Assembly (NCBI GenBank): GCA_963971285.1
Contig: OZ020258.1
Span: 14,218,614 to 14,282,613 of the forward strand
Length of the DNA: 64,000 nt
Direction of reading: 5' to 3'
DNA from: Astropecten irregularis
Lineage: Eukaryota > Echinodermata > Asteroidea > Paxillosida > Astropectinidae
The notes beneath the pieces were generated by a model, which saw nothing but the letters and a program-made list of their open reading frames with translations, was not told the origin of the DNA and searched no databases. Both the position numbers and the translations under genes were made by a program. Numbering within the stretch: the stretch's first letter is position 1; the number at the start of each line of letters is the position of its first letter. This document shows positions 41,106 through 52,969 of this stretch, one piece after another.

Positions 41106-42483
41106 TGATTCAGAACTTGCAGTAAAGTCGAAAAAACGCAAGTTTCCGTATTGTGTCAAGTTTGTGGCTGATTTAATTACTTGGATCCGTAGTTGTAATC
41201 GAGTACAACAAATAGCGGTTACGCCTCAGTTCCATCCCACATTTCTCTAAACTATACATGCACGTGAAACAAGATATAAAAACCCGATACCCTCCTTGTT
41301 TCAGATTAAGACTGACAATTAAAGAAACGATATTATCGACGCGCAATCGAGTTATGACCGGCCCTCGACTTGAAAAGCGGCATATCCTAAACTAAAGCTG
41401 AATTCGAGTGGAAAGGGGCAGTTTTAATGTAAAGGATTGTTTGTCAATTATTGCAATTTTTTCAAATTGCACTAGTTTATACCAAAAACAAACTATTGAT
41501 GAGTAGTATTCATGACGATAAGGCCGAAACTCCCAAAAAGTTTGGAAGAAATCGACTTTTAGTAATGCGTTTTCTGAGCGCACTGTGTAAAAGAATAAGC
41601 ACATCCGGGCATTTTACACGGTTTTGCCCACCTAGAGACGCCATCTTTGATTCCCCATGTGTAGCCGAGAGCGCGTCACGCAGGGCACGGTGAGTGCGCA
41701 CTCTAGTTTTCTAATATAACTCTATGTGGCGGTTACAGATACGCGTTTGCGCACATCGTCATATTGTTGTGATTTTACATGATTGCATAGTTGTATTAAT
41801 TAATGATTACTGATCCCCTGTTAGCGCGCATTGCGAAAGCCCGCCAAGCGTTCATGCCGCCGCTAGCTGCACGCAAGCTACACTTGACCATGATTGTATA
41901 TTGCCGCTGCGTGCAGAGAAGCGTTCGCTGCGCGAGCTGCGCTAGCGCCCTCTTGCGATGGCGCGTGTAAATGTTTTGCCGCGCCGCACGCGCGCTGCGC
42001 TGCTCATGTCTTATGTTTCCTCCTTTATATTTGTTGTGATAATGTTTTGTTCTTTATTTGATGTCCTTGATAAAAAAATGTGTAATGATTTAAAATGTTG
42101 ACAGTTTGATAGTTGGACAGTTTGGCTGAAGATTGCGGTCAGGTAATTTTGGTCTGCCAAATAAATAAGTGATTACTGTTATTGATGCAAAATATCGTGT
42201 CAGTTTTCATTCCTTAATAGACCGATCCATTAAGCCCCGCCCTATTTTGCATTGACCAATCACAGCCGCGAAAATAGGATCACCAATTGCAGCAGCCATT
42301 TTGGTGATCTCATGCTTGGATATCGCGGTATTGATTACAGTAGTGTTTACGTTTACGAACTGCAAAAACAATAAATACCTTCCTCTGCAAATGCAGCACA
42401 ACTTCACAAGTACAGTATATTTCTGCTACAAATTGATGGTGTTTATATTATCATTGTAATTCTGACTCTCGATGACTTGGCTG

Positions 42484-42627
42484 GATTCCACAAAGCACTA
42501 AGATTAATCTTAAGATGAGTTGTTCAGTATCACCATAGTGATTTGTATTGTGACATCACATGTTGCTTAGCAATTTAGATCAATTCACACTTTAAGATCA
42601 ATCTTAGTGCTTTGTGAAATCGGCCCC
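42484..42627. mobile_element. CACAAAGCACTAAGAT-type MITE
   Basis: TTCCACAAAGCACTAAGATT then AATCTTAA is inverted at TTAAGATCAATCTTAGTGCT TTGTG-type right end, before AAATCGGCCCC. 144 bp. Confidence 0.8.
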
Positions 42628-42923
42628 AGGGCCCAATTTCATGGAATCCGTCACAGTTAGCAAAAATTCTTCGCTTACGGTAGCAGAATATTTTTGGTTA
42701 CCGCGAGCGTATTTCACGGAAGAGTTTCCTTTTTGGTAACGGTAAGCAAGGAATTTGTGCAGAATGCATACGACAGCGCGTTAGCAGAAAATTATCACGG
42801 TTACCCTAGAAATTATTCGCTAACCGAAAGTCTTGCTTACGTATTCCATGAAATAGATTTCATGCGTAGCAGTGCCCGTAAGCACAAAAATAGGCCGTAA
42901 CTGATTCCATGAAATTGGGCCCT
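42628..42923. mobile_element. AGGGCCCAATTTCATGGAATC-type MITE
   Basis: AGGGCCCAATTTCATGGAAT and ATTCCATGAAATTGGGCCCT are exact inverted ends. Inside, TTACGGTAGCAGAAT and GGTAACGGTAAGCAAG pieces repeat. 296 bp. It begins at the base where its neighbour stops. Confidence 0.9.
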
Positions 42924-43185
42924 GGTAAGAGACGAAACGTACATTTGTGACTTTTTCCAAAACCAGAGTCCCATAGAGATAAGTGCTTTCGGTGATGGGC
43001 GTGCAAACGCGTGTTGGCGATCGTGACACGTTACGCGCAAGAGTGTGCGTCGTTGCTTGGCCGTTGCTATGGTGGGCTTGGCCTACTGGATCGGTCTATT
43101 GCCTCCTCTCGACGGCCGAATTCACCACAAATTGCCCTACAGCGTGTTGGAACAAAAGTTACCACGAGCGGCACTGGGTCTGGAC

Positions 43186-43230
43186 CATAGAGCTATATTA
43201 AAATTACCTTGTACATACGAAACAAAAGTA
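43186..43230 (+). mobile_element. Solo left end of a P-like element
   Basis: CATAGAGCTATATTAAAAT resembles the left ends at 39010 and 62474. No inverse end with the flank GTCTGGAC is seen in the window, so it is a solo or truncated terminus just before the LINE. Confidence 0.4.
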
Positions 43231-43451
43231 AACTCAACGAAAAGTGTGTAGTAAAGCAACTGCCGGTTTTTCCATGGTAGGTGGCGCTATTTAATGGCTG
43301 CATGTATACAAAATGAGCTCTGACATTTTGCCGGATTTTTGCTGTTTTATGGACTGATTTCATTTATTTGTAAGTGACATTGTGATTGTGAGTACTTTCT
43401 GACACTGTTGTGTGTAATTCTTAGGTTATTCGTCATATTCGGATCCTTTAG

Positions 43452-45458
43452 TTGAACGTTGTTTCTGTGTCCTGGAGCTCGTCGTTGCATCCAATACCTT
43501 TACATAGGATTGTACAGAAACCACCATTGCACGATTTAGCACCAGTGATTCTTGCGATATGTCGCATTGCCTACTCGCGAGAACGCCTGCTTCAGATTGG
43601 AAAGGGTGTAACAAACACTATTCATAGTCGCCCTTTCACGCCTACCGAATGGGAACATCTGAAGGATCTAAACATTGCTATTCGAACTAAATGGGGATAC
43701 CGAGGAGGCAAGTTGCGTCATAAACTTCCGATTCCTGTTTGTATTACTGAACGATCACTTCCATTGACTGATCATGGCAAAGGGGTGCATCTGTTGAATC
43801 TTCGGCAAATACCTGTTGAACATGATCAAAGACCTATGCACAATGCATCGCAACTCAGGCAACCCAGAATAACGCCCAAACTACAAGTTGGTATTTGGAA
43901 TGCTCGTTCCATGAATAACAAGACCTCGTCAATGAGTGATCTGATTATGGATCCAGATGGCCATCTGGACATCCTGGTTGTGACAGAGTCTTGGTTGCAC
44001 GGCGATTCACGCGACGACACTGTTTTTGCTGATCTGAATTGTACCTTACCAGATTACCGTTTTGTTTAAGCGCCTCGTGAAACTCGCGGAGGAGGAATTT
44101 GTGTAATCTATCGTAGCGCTTTGAAAGCGTCTGTAAATCAGACTAGTATTAAGTTCAAATCATTTGAACTCTTGGATCTTTCGGTAACTTACAAATCATC
44201 TGTGTTGAGGCTTATTTCCATATACAGACCTCCACCGTCAACGGACAATGGATTAGCATCAGGCTTGTTTTAAACTGAGTTCTCTACCTTTCTTGAGAAT
44301 GTAATGACATACAATGGCCAGTTTATCATAACTGGAGACTTCAATGTCCATGTGGATGATGACACTGATAGAGAGGCAAGAGCTTTCTTAGATATTCTGG
44401 ACTCAGCTAACCTCTCTCAGCAAATCCATGAACCAACGCACAAAGGAGGTCACACCTTAGATCTCCTTATTTCGCGAAGGACTGATTACCCTGTCTACGA
44501 ATCCAGAATCATTCAAGGTCTACCATCTGATCATAACGCTGTTCTAGCAATTCTTGACTTTGCGCGCCCTCCAACATCAAGAAAGTATGTCAAACACCGA
44601 AGACTACGGGACATTGACATCAGGCAGTTCAAAGAAGATATAAAATCTTCTCGGCTTGCACTCTCCATGGCCGCTACTACATATGACTTGGCTGACCAGT
44701 TTAACCAGGTACTACGCGGATTGCTGGATAAGCACGCGCCTGAGAAAACAAAGACCGTGACTTTACGACCAAATGCACCTTGGTACACGGAAGATGTTCG
44801 TGAAGCAAAGAGAGAAAAGCGACGTCTTGAACGTAGGTGGACAATGTCAAATCTAAAAACCGACAAACAGTTGTATCAAAAGCAGTGCAAAGCTTATCAA
44901 GAACTCATCGAACAATCAAAGTGCCAGCATTATCAAACCAAGATAGCAATGAGTGATGACAAAGATCTCTTCCGTTGTGTTAATAAGCTATGTTTTCCAA
45001 GTTCGGATCACATCTTACCTGAACACACTTGCTCAAAGACACTCGCTAACGACTTTGGTGCATTCTTCCATGACAAGGTGAAGGCCATAAGCAACACCCT
45101 TGATAATACTACTTCACCGGGGTTGAGCGTTCAGACCACGGAGACATGTAATAGTCATTTTAAGGAATTCGCCAGAGTCACTGAAGAGACTGTTCTGAAT
45201 CTGATTAATGGGTCTGCATCAACAACATATGAACTGGATCAAATACCGACGTTCCTGCTGAAAGATTGCACTGACGTTCTGCTACCGTACATCACGCAGA
45301 TCATTAATGGATCCTTGGAATCTGGTGTTGTACCACATGTCTATAAAACTGCTTACGTGAAACCTCTCATCAAGAAACAAAACCTTCCCGCAAACCGCAA
45401 TTCTCAGATGCTCAATCGGCGTATCGTCAGTACCATTCTACTGAAACCGCCATGTTAA
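43452..45458 (+). pseudogene. LINE endonuclease and RT N-terminal region (broken)
   Basis: Frame 1 (43452-44069) has an N-terminal region and the endonuclease start VGIWNARSMNNK and VVTESWL, then TAA at 44067; GGGICVIYR and ISIYRPPPSTDN follow after it, then TAA at 44271. Frame 2 (44304-45458) has FIITGDFNVHVDD, HTLDLLIS, LPSDHNAVLAIL, then the linker and the start of the RT (TAYVKPLIKKQNLPAN). At about 45400 some 60 codons of the RT finger region (the NYRPIS block) are deleted, joining directly to SAYRQYHSTETA in another frame. Confidence 0.8.
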
Positions 45459-45786
45459 GAGTCATCAATGACATTCTCTTGGCCCTTGACGCTGGGAATG
45501 AAGCAGCTCTTGTGCTACTTGACTATTCAGCCGCGTTTGATACCATAGATCACGAGACCTTCTTCAAGCGCTTACAAGTCAGATATGGCGTTGGTTGGAA
45601 CAGTGTTGAATTGGTTTATGTCTCATCTGAATGATCGTTCACAGGCCATTGTCATCGACAAAAATGTTTCTGACTCATTCACACTTCCTTGGGGTACACC
45701 TCAAGGTTCGGTTAAGGGTCCACTAGACTTTGTTATGTATACTGGACCTTTGAGTGACGTAATTGGCGCACATGAAGGGATTCGGC
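45404..45786 (+). pseudogene. LINE reverse transcriptase palm, first part
   Basis: SAYRQYHSTETAMLRVIND, VLLDYSAAFDTIDH (motif A with Asp), a frameshift near 45598, SHLNDRSQAIVI, LPWGTPQGSVKGPL (motif B) and LSDVIGAHEGIR, where it stops at the insert. The next motif, YADD, is at 60890. Confidence 0.85.
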
Positions 45787-45899
45787 CATAGATATAGAAT
45801 AATAAAAACTAGATCGGACGCGCGTCTGATACGCGCGTTTTAACTGGGCGCCGCCATTAGTCACGTGAATGAGGCAACAATTTGAAACGCGCATTTTGT
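45787..45899 (+). mobile_element. P-like left end, outer copy
   Basis: 113 bp almost identical to 58846-58958 (one small difference at GGCAACAATTTG against GGCAAACATTTG). After GCATTTTGT the two diverge. Confidence 0.9.
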
Positions 45900-45904
45900 G
45901 CAGC

Positions 45905-46075
45905 GCAGAAATATTCATGCTGACGTAACGAATCTGATAAAGAATTGTTCATGCTGACGTCACGAATCGGCTGAAGAAATATTTATGCTGACGTCACGAA
46001 TCGGCTAAAGAAATATTCATGCTGACGTCACGAATCGGCTAAAGAAATATTCAAGCTGACGTCATGCATCCGCTA
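45905..46075 (+). repeat. 40-bp tandem repeat with TGACGTCA sites
   Basis: ATTCATGCTGACGTCACGAA then TCGGCTAAAGAAAT repeats four to five times. Each full unit holds the CREB/ATF-type palindrome TGACGTCA (one has TGACGTAA). Confidence 0.85.
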
Positions 46076-46932
46076 AAGCTCCCGGATAGGTCAGTAATGA
46101 GTGGAACCCTCAAGCTTGACCTGACGGCGACGTTGTCATTGTCATTGTCGTTGCCATTGTCATTGTCATTGTAATTGTCATTGTCTCTGTAATTGTCGTT
46201 GTCGCTATTGACATCGTCGCCATTGCAGTTGCAGTTACTTTCCGACGATATCTAAAACTCTGCAAACCTCCTCTGTCCAAACTCATCGTTACTTCCTCCG
46301 AGCCACTCACTCAACAAACTCATTCATACGATTAGAAAGATCTCAAAATTCATATTCATGTAACAGCCATTGAGACGGATCATTTTTCAGGATTTTACAA
46401 TTTACTTTATTACATTTCACGATCATTTAATCGAACACAGAATTTTCACTACAGTGGTCAGATTAATACAAATTATACTTTGTTAGATTATAAATATACA
46501 CCCAAAATTAAAATCATACGTGCGCGTCCTCCAATATGCAAATAATAATTATACGTCATTTGTCTGATAATTAAAAGACTGGTAACTTGTTGTTTTTAAA
46601 CACAATAACATTAATCACTAACGCATACATCGTTTTCTTACAAAATATCAAATGATAACCTCTATATTTAAACATTTGCCACGTCTTCAATTACGTTGCT
46701 AAATTATCATAAAGAACCTATTATTTACAGTCAAACAGGACTAAAATTTTGCAAAAAGTAAACAGATCAATTTAATAACAGTACAATTATAAACAGTGAT
46801 TTATTTTATAAAAACTTGACATAAATATACAATTAAGTACTCTTGCTTTTTTAATTCCACTGGCAATTTAATACACTGTCGTTATTTTCTCTGTCTTTTT
46901 TGTTTTTGGCGGCTAAGCCAAGTGTGAGATTC

Positions 46933-47050
46933 AAATTTCTCGAATTTTCATGCTGCATGGTTTGAGGGAATATTCCTCATCATCCTTCGTTAAGGTGAGC
47001 TTGCCAGTAGTTGTTAAACCACCTGGCCCCAGGAACGTTTTAGCACAATT
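46933..47050 (-). pseudogene. Truncated fibrinogen C-terminal fragment 1
   Basis: The minus strand reads NCAKTFLG, then PCSMKIREI and a stop, matching CAQKFLGAWW and SCSMKFREI of the gene at 47562. The middle is shortened and the conserved WW and Cys are gone. It lies about 500 bp beyond the 3' end of the full gene. Confidence 0.7.
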
Positions 47051-47561
47051 TCCCACCCACTGACCACACCCATCGACCCCACCCACCTGCGCCCATCGAC
47101 CACATTCAATTTGTTAAAATGTAAATCTTAAAGTCTATCTGAAACCTGAAAACACAACGAGCACTACACAATAATAATTAACAGCTATCGATACAAAAAC
47201 AGCTATAATAGTTAAGTGCACTTACTATTCTAAACTTATTGCCAGATTCACACACTGTTGTACAACTCGGACCAAAATATTCAAGGGATTATATAAATCT
47301 GATAATGCACAATTCTGAAATGATTTTGCGACGACATTAATAATCTAAGTTAACAACGCGCATGCGTGTAAAAAGTAGCTCTTGAACGACGTTAATACCA
47401 ACTTTACATGCGCATAATCACTGACAGCTAATTACAGCGTATGGACAATTTCATACAAATTCACAATTGTGTACAATAGATGTTTAGTATAACGTTTTAA
47501 TTGTTTTTCTGTAATCTTCTAGTAACTTCTTTTTTATTTCATGATTTTGTTTCTGAGCTTT

Positions 47562-48569
47562 TCAGATTTCTCGAAATTTCATGCTGCATGATTTGAGGGA
47601 ATTATACTCATTCTTCCAGTGAAACCACACGATTCCACAGCCATAACAAGTGCCCTCAAATTGGTCTGGGTTATATTTACCATTTAGATGAGCTTCCCAG
47701 CAGTCGTTAAACCACCAGGCTCCCAGGAATTTTTGAGCACATTGTCCATTGTTCCACGCATCGTTGTCATAATCCATTGTGGAGAAGGGCCTTCCATTAT
47801 GCCAAGGCCCAATAGAATCACCAGCAGTGCTTCTGACATCGTATGATCTCAAATTCAAAGTGTACTGCCCCGAAGAGATGCTGAAACCATTGTACTTGGC
47901 CCAAGCGGTGCCACCGACCCAGTCTCCGAGATCCACGCGCAAATTCCACTCGCCGTTCGCTGTCAGTTTCACCAGGTTGTCATTACCAAGCCAGAACTCT
48001 CCGGAGAGATCGCCGAAGCCATACTGGTACTCGGTCCAGTTACGGTAGAAGTCCACGCTGCCGTCCTGTCGCCTCTGAAAGACCACCCAACCGCCGCCAT
48101 CTGTCTCCATGTCACAGTAGACCTGGATACCGTCTCCTTCCACGCCGCTCGGGTAGATTGTGTAGACGGTGCTTGTACGGTATCCTCTCTCGAAAAATAC
48201 TCTGCAACTTCGAGCTTCGTCAGGAGGGATGTCGGCCAGCGAGTACAGGGTTGTACCCTCATAGCCATCAAAATAGACGCTCCCCCAGTCCTCAAAGAAG
48301 TCGCTGAGGTGATCAGCCACTGTGACATTGTTCAGTTCGCACTGTTTCTTACTCTCGTAAAAGTTGAAGGACTGGCAACGTTTTTCCATGGCGCACGTCC
48401 TTTCACAGATTATCGGAGAGCGAGCTGCTGTCACTGCATATGCAAACTGTTTGAGTACACGTTTTTTAGCAGCATAGAAATTTTGCGGAAAACGCCAATT
48501 GCACAAATCTCCAAGTACAATGACAGCTACAGTCACAAGCATAGTTGATATCACAAGAATATCGGCCAT
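47562..48569 (-). CDS. Secreted PAN plus fibrinogen-domain protein 1 (lectin type)
   Basis: One intact exon of 335 codons. Residues 1-20 are a signal peptide; 21-105 a PAN/apple-like region with Cys 23, 55, 59, 65 and 77 (CQSFNF, CELN); about 119-335 a fibrinogen-related domain with SCRVFFERG, CDMETDGGGWVVFQRR, GEFWLGND, the calcium site DYDND at 266-270, GAWWFNDC at 283-290 and HLNGKY. Cys pairs 122/152 and 277/290 are as expected; Cys 308, 311 and 328 are extra. N-glycosylation sites at NVT 81 and NWT 177. The start has a good context (AAGATGG); TTTATT at 47533 is a polyadenylation signal on this strand. Such proteins bind acetylated sugars or microbial surfaces. No intron is seen. Confidence 0.92.
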   Translation of the reverse strand: MADILVISTMLVTVAVIVLGDLCNWRFPQNFYAAKKRVLKQFAYAVTAARSPIICERTCAMEKRCQSFNFYESKKQCELNNVTVADHLSDFFEDWGSVYFDGYEGTTLYSLADIPPDEARSCRVFFERGYRTSTVYTIYPSGVEGDGIQVYCDMETDGGGWVVFQRRQDGSVDFYRNWTEYQYGFGDLSGEFWLGNDNLVKLTANGEWNLRVDLGDWVGGTAWAKYNGFSISSGQYTLNLRSYDVRSTAGDSIGPWHNGRPFSTMDYDNDAWNNGQCAQKFLGAWWFNDCWEAHLNGKYNPDQFEGTCYGCGIVWFHWKNEYNSLKSCSMKFREI

Positions 48570-49770
48570 CTTGGCTTGTTACCTTTGTTGTGCGTTAATG
48601 GTATTGGGGTAATTGATGTAGCGGTTGACGAAACGAGAAAATTAGAACTCAGACAGCCAAACTTATCTTCAATGTTTCACTACTCAATGACGGCTTGGTA
48701 ATTTTTCTGATTCTGCTGCTTCTAGTGTTGAAACGGTCGTTCAAATTCAAATGTTTGTGATAAACTCATCGGTGATGTGCCAATTTGGTAAACCAAGATT
48801 TCTGCAAAGGTTTATTCATTAGCGTATAGCGAGACGAACCAGACGCAAATGGCAAGCAGACCCTACGCTCATCGTGTAGATGTTGGTTGTGGCCCACTCG
48901 ACACCGTGTACGTTTCTGATTGGCCCGTGCCATATTGTGGCGTTTTCTGATTGGCTGACACCGGGATCCAATAAGTGACAGCTCTCTGAAACACGTGACC
49001 CACTTTGGTCATATCCATTGAATTGGCCGACTTGTGACGTACCGGTACTCGAGATCACTTTTGTTTCCGTGGTGCCGAGGCTTTCTGATTGGCTGACACA
49101 GGGATCATGCAGTTCTCTGAAACGCGTGACCATGGTTGGATCACGGCCCCACATTTTCATTTGTTTATGTATGCATGTATTTGTGCACAAACGTACAATA
49201 TTATGGAAGTACGACCCGCCTACAGGATCATAACCCCCCCCCCCCTCCCCTCCGCAGTCTGAGAACGTATCCACGATACTGCGCATGACACATATACATG
49301 GAACATTGATTTGGCTTACTTCAGACTGGCGCTCTTTCTATTTTTAGAAGGCTACTATACTTCGTCCTTCGATGATTATAATAAATGTGCATGTACACGA
49401 AACAAAATTTATCGACTGTTACTGAATATAAAATTGTATGAAAGAGGCCATTAATCAATACATTGCCAAAGCGCAAGTGACCGGAATTTTTGTTTTTTTT
49501 TTATATCGTCACGTTCAAGTATGTGTACCAATTGCACAATTTATTGGGTTGAAAGGATGGTATATACCGTAATATTTGAGTCTGTAATGCATGCATAAAA
49601 CCAGTGGAGCTGCTGGCAGAAAAATTATTTAGAGTCCAAACGAAAGTGGAACAATGGGGTCCACGATTTTAGGCGTTTACACACTTGTGTTTGTGAGTGT
49701 CATGGACTTAAGAAATTAATCACATTCTTTCACTGAGTGGAAGAGTTGAGCTATTTGCTGCCTACAAATT

Positions 49771-50106
49771 AAAGGTAATTTCATACTTCTGGTTTTTGTC
49801 AAAGAAATGCAGATTTATGGGAGAAATTATCAAGAAAGATACAGTACAGGTCATTTGTGAACATCCCAGTCCCATACGGTGCCCACTTTTGGGGGGTTAC
49901 ATTGAAAACGCCAACGGTGAAATCTTTTCATGATTTTTTTTTTATCTCTCGAAGATCAAAATTGTTCTGATCAATATTGGTCTTTCCTGGATAAATTTCA
50001 GGCAGAACAATTTTGACGATATGTTTCTACCATCACCATTTTTATACCCTGTAAGTTATAGGTAAATATGTCGGTATGCTACCAAAGTATACGCCCTACC
50101 TTTAAG
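49771..50106 (-). mobile_element. ATCATACTTTGGT-type MITE, copy k
   Basis: AAAGGTAATTTCATACTTCT to ACCAAAGTATACGCCCTACC; orthologous by position to copy l in the second duplication unit, so it was there before the duplication. Confidence 0.8.
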
Positions 50107-51239
50107 CCTTGTCACAAACAGAATAAAGTAAATGAATTGATATCGTCTTCTGAGTTTTTTTTTGTTTTTTGGGTTTTTTTTTTTTTATTTAAGTACTGCC
50201 ACGTATTTGTTCATGCTCGAATCCTTGACATTTTATTATTATATTCTTGGCAGTGAATTGAATATTATTATACTTCAGAATGGCGGCCATTGTATTTTCC
50301 AGATCTATTTAATTACATGTATTATGCCTTCGCAGTATAGCTCGGTATACGTGGGTGTGCATGCAAAAGACTATATAATGGCCTGGTGCATAATGGCCTT
50401 GCAGCCGCTTGAATTGTCGCTTGCATTTCAAATACAAAAGAGATGCGCCTTTGTATCAGTGATGTCCAAAATGGAGGCAACATTCTAGAAGTAATTCTTT
50501 TAATTAAAAACGTGCCTACATTGCAGCTATACCCATTTGGATTTAAAAGAGCCGTATTCGTACACTATATCATGATGCGTGTGTGATAATTTATGAACAT
50601 TATGAATTCACCATAGCACCCAATGAAAAATGTGATATAGCGGTTCTTGGTGCCTATTTACAAAATAATTAAATTAAGCCTTGACGTTCATAGGTTTCCA
50701 GCTATTGCTCACAGTGTACGTTTTTATAGTGTGGTTTCGTATCCAGTGCAAAATGCGGCGGTCGCCATGACACATGACACATGGGGCGCGCATTACATTA
50801 CTCACAGTGTGAAATTAACTATGAATATCATGCGCAAGACGGCAAAGAAAGGTGGCACAGGAGGAACATCGAACATCACAAATATCTTCGCACATATCTC
50901 TGATGTTTGGTACATCGTACATCACAAATTCACAAATATCTGCGCAGTTTCGTTATGCGATGTTTGCATGTGCATTATAATGAAGTATAACAATACATCG
51001 TACAACACAAATCTGTGCACATTTTTATTTGTGTGTTTTTATAGTGGCATGATTTTTTCTGAAAAATCTTTTCTTGCTTTAGTTTACGATAATTAGAAAT
51101 CAAGTGAAATGTACAAACAAAAATTATTAAAACAGCGGTCAACTCCCGCGAAAAGCGCAAAAACGGTATGCAGTTAGTGGTTGTATTCACCCATGATGTC
51201 ATGCGTCATGGCGGCCACAAAAATGCGTAAGGACACTAT

Positions 51240-51508
51240 ACACGTACGTCGGTCAACATTTTCGGTTATTGCCCAGTTAGGGCAACACACCTGTGCAACA
51301 CGACTTTGGGCCTTGTGTACACCAGCAACATTTGGCCAACATGTTACCGAGATGTTGCTGCAACATGTAACCCAACTCGTTTTGCTCTGTGTGCACTGAC
51401 AATATTTTCAGCAACAAGGTACCTGGGCAACGTTCGTGTTAATACCGAGATTGTTACCGCGGAAAATGTTGACAGTGTAGCCTACTGTACGAACACTCTG
51501 CTTTTGTG
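51240..51508. mobile_element. GAGTGTAC-type MITE, copy 4
   Basis: GTCAACATTTTCGGTTATTG, CCCAGTTAGGGCAACACACC, TTTGGCCAACATGTTACCGA, and ACACTCTGCTTT at the right. Left terminus shortened. Present only in unit 1. Confidence 0.7.
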
Positions 51509-51574
51509 CACGGATCGGCAGAGGCGTTTAGTGCACGGATCGGCAGGGGCGTAGCTCAATTGTCCTTAAATGTA

Positions 51575-51925
51575 CGTAGGGGGCATAGGTGGCAAGTGCG
51601 TTAGGCACTCGCCTCTCACCAATGTGGCCCGGGTTCGAATCCGGCCTGGGTCATATGTGAGTAGAGTTGTGCGTTGGTTCTCTCCTATGCTACGAGGGTT
51701 TTTCTCCAGGTGATCAGGTTTTCCTCCCTCCACAAAAATCAAACACTTTCGATCTCAGGCTGTACTCCGTGATCATATATGGGTTGATGTGGCTGGCAGC
51801 CAAAGGCGCCCATGAAAGCCTGCTACTCGATTACGTTGAAGTCGCATCCTTCGCAATTCAGCACCCCAGCTGCCAGTAAGGATGATTAGCCTCCCAAATT
51901 ATTATTATTATTATTATTATAGTAG
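51575..51925 (+). repeat. tRNA-derived SINE, full length
   Basis: Head with TAGGTGGCAAGTGCGTTAGG and GGGTTCGAATCCGGCC (box B at 51632-51642), a body with GGTTTTTCTCCAGGTGATCA and GGTTTTCCTCCCTCCAC as in widespread animal SINEs, and an ATT-repeat tail at 51898-51920. Confidence 0.8.
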
Positions 51926-52014
51926 CACATCAATAGCCGAATTGAGAACTACAAATGGTTGATTACACATTTTTAGTGACATAAGGGGAAAATCGTGACA
52001 CCGCCTACATGGGA

Positions 52015-52110
52015 CTGGCCTGGATAGCTCGATTGGTAGAGCACGATCGGTAGCTTATTGCGATATTTCAGGAGTCGCAGGTTCTTATCCCGATACAGTC
52101 ATTTTTTTAT
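52015..52110 (+). repeat. tRNA-derived SINE fragment
   Basis: GGATAGCTCGATTGGTAGAGC-type box A and GTCGCAGGTTCTTATCCCG box B region, then a T-rich tail. Different family from the one at 51575. Confidence 0.6.
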
Positions 52111-52969
52111 TTTTTTTTCACCTTTGAATGAAATCAAATCGTCAAAACTATCCCCGGTGTCAGAAATCTGGAACTGCAGTCGAGGCTCATTTAATCTGCT
52201 CAAAGCTGTGCAGTGTTGTTCACGCTGCATTGTGGCGGGAAAATTCACGTCAAAGGTTGCATGTTGCATGGCAAGACTTGAACATTAACAAGAACATTAT
52301 GGCAACGTGTAACCAGCATGGCTTATTTGTTTTATTGACATCAATAATGGCCATGGTGACGTATGACAAAGCATGAATTACAATTAAATAGGCCTTATTA
52401 TTCATAATTCCCACAAGTTTTACAAGCATTTTTCTTTTATTTTATAAACCTTAATTTGTTTCATAAAACGAAATTTCAAATCATATCGAATTCAAATTTT
52501 CATGTTTGGTGTGCACCTAAAACTTTTTTTGGTGGGGGAATTTCATATGTGGCTGTCATACGCACGCATAATAATTAGGCCAGCCAACAAGCAGCCAGCG
52601 GGAGTTTGACCACGAGAGGAATACCTCTTGCACGTTCTCATCACTTGGTGGCGCTGTAACACAATGTGGCTGCGCCCATGTTCTTTCCGAGTTGCACCAT
52701 CTCGCTTGCTGGATAGCCTTGTTACGGTTGAACAACCACAGCATGACGTGTCGGTCTTTTCGATGACTTGAATAACGTCACTCACTGCCCGATCGGGGTT
52801 TATAGGAATTTGTGGAGCTAGGCGACTTTTGTTTCCTTCAAAATGGGGACCGAAACGTGTATATTGATTGTTTCTGTAGGTCATCAAAATTCGATTTGCG
52901 TATCAAAGTGCACTGCAGTTGTGATTTCACCTTTTCACAGCCGGCAGAAACTATTGGGAGCCATTGTCG

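Larger units (their letters stand above)
39002..41734 (+). mobile_element. P-element-like THAP transposon, defective
   Basis: Termini CATAGAGTTATATTA... at 39010 and ...TAATATAACTCTATG at 41726 are inverted over about 33 bp (shared core AAACTAGAG-GCGCAC). TGGCGGTT stands directly outside both (39002-39009 and 41727-41734): an exact 8-bp target duplication, as for P elements. It keeps a THAP first exon but I find no transposase core, and it carries later insertions at 39402-39592, 40270-40372 and 40960-41105. Confidence 0.85.
42216..43100. mobile_element. AATAGACCGATCCA inverted-repeat element carrying two others
   Basis: AATAGACCGATCCA at 42216 and TGGATCGGTCTATT ending 43100 are exact inverses. 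The interior holds two complete smaller elements back to back (42484-42627 and 42628-42923). Without them it would be about 450 bp. No gene. Confidence 0.75.
43270..45786 (+). mobile_element. CR1/L2-type LINE, 5' part
   Basis: Second LINE, unlike the first in sequence. Its 5' edge is unclear (43270 is a guess). It runs through endonuclease and most of the reverse transcriptase and is cut at 45786 by the 15.1-kb insert; it resumes at 60879 and ends at about 62420 in a TTAAG tail. Confidence 0.85.
46110..52590. repeat. Segmental duplication, unit 1
   Basis: Matches 52970-58615 in order: GTCATTGTC-type run, GATATCTAAAACTC, GCCACTCACTCAACAAACTC, the fibrinogen-domain gene, copy k/l MITE, and CATGTTTGGTGTGCACCTAA at the end. 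Unit 1 alone contains 51240-52100 (one MITE and two SINEs); unit 2 alone contains the MITE at 58028. Confidence 0.85.

Noticed and set aside
46110..46310. Thr/Met-rich minus frame
   Set aside because: Short microsatellite at the start of duplication unit 1.
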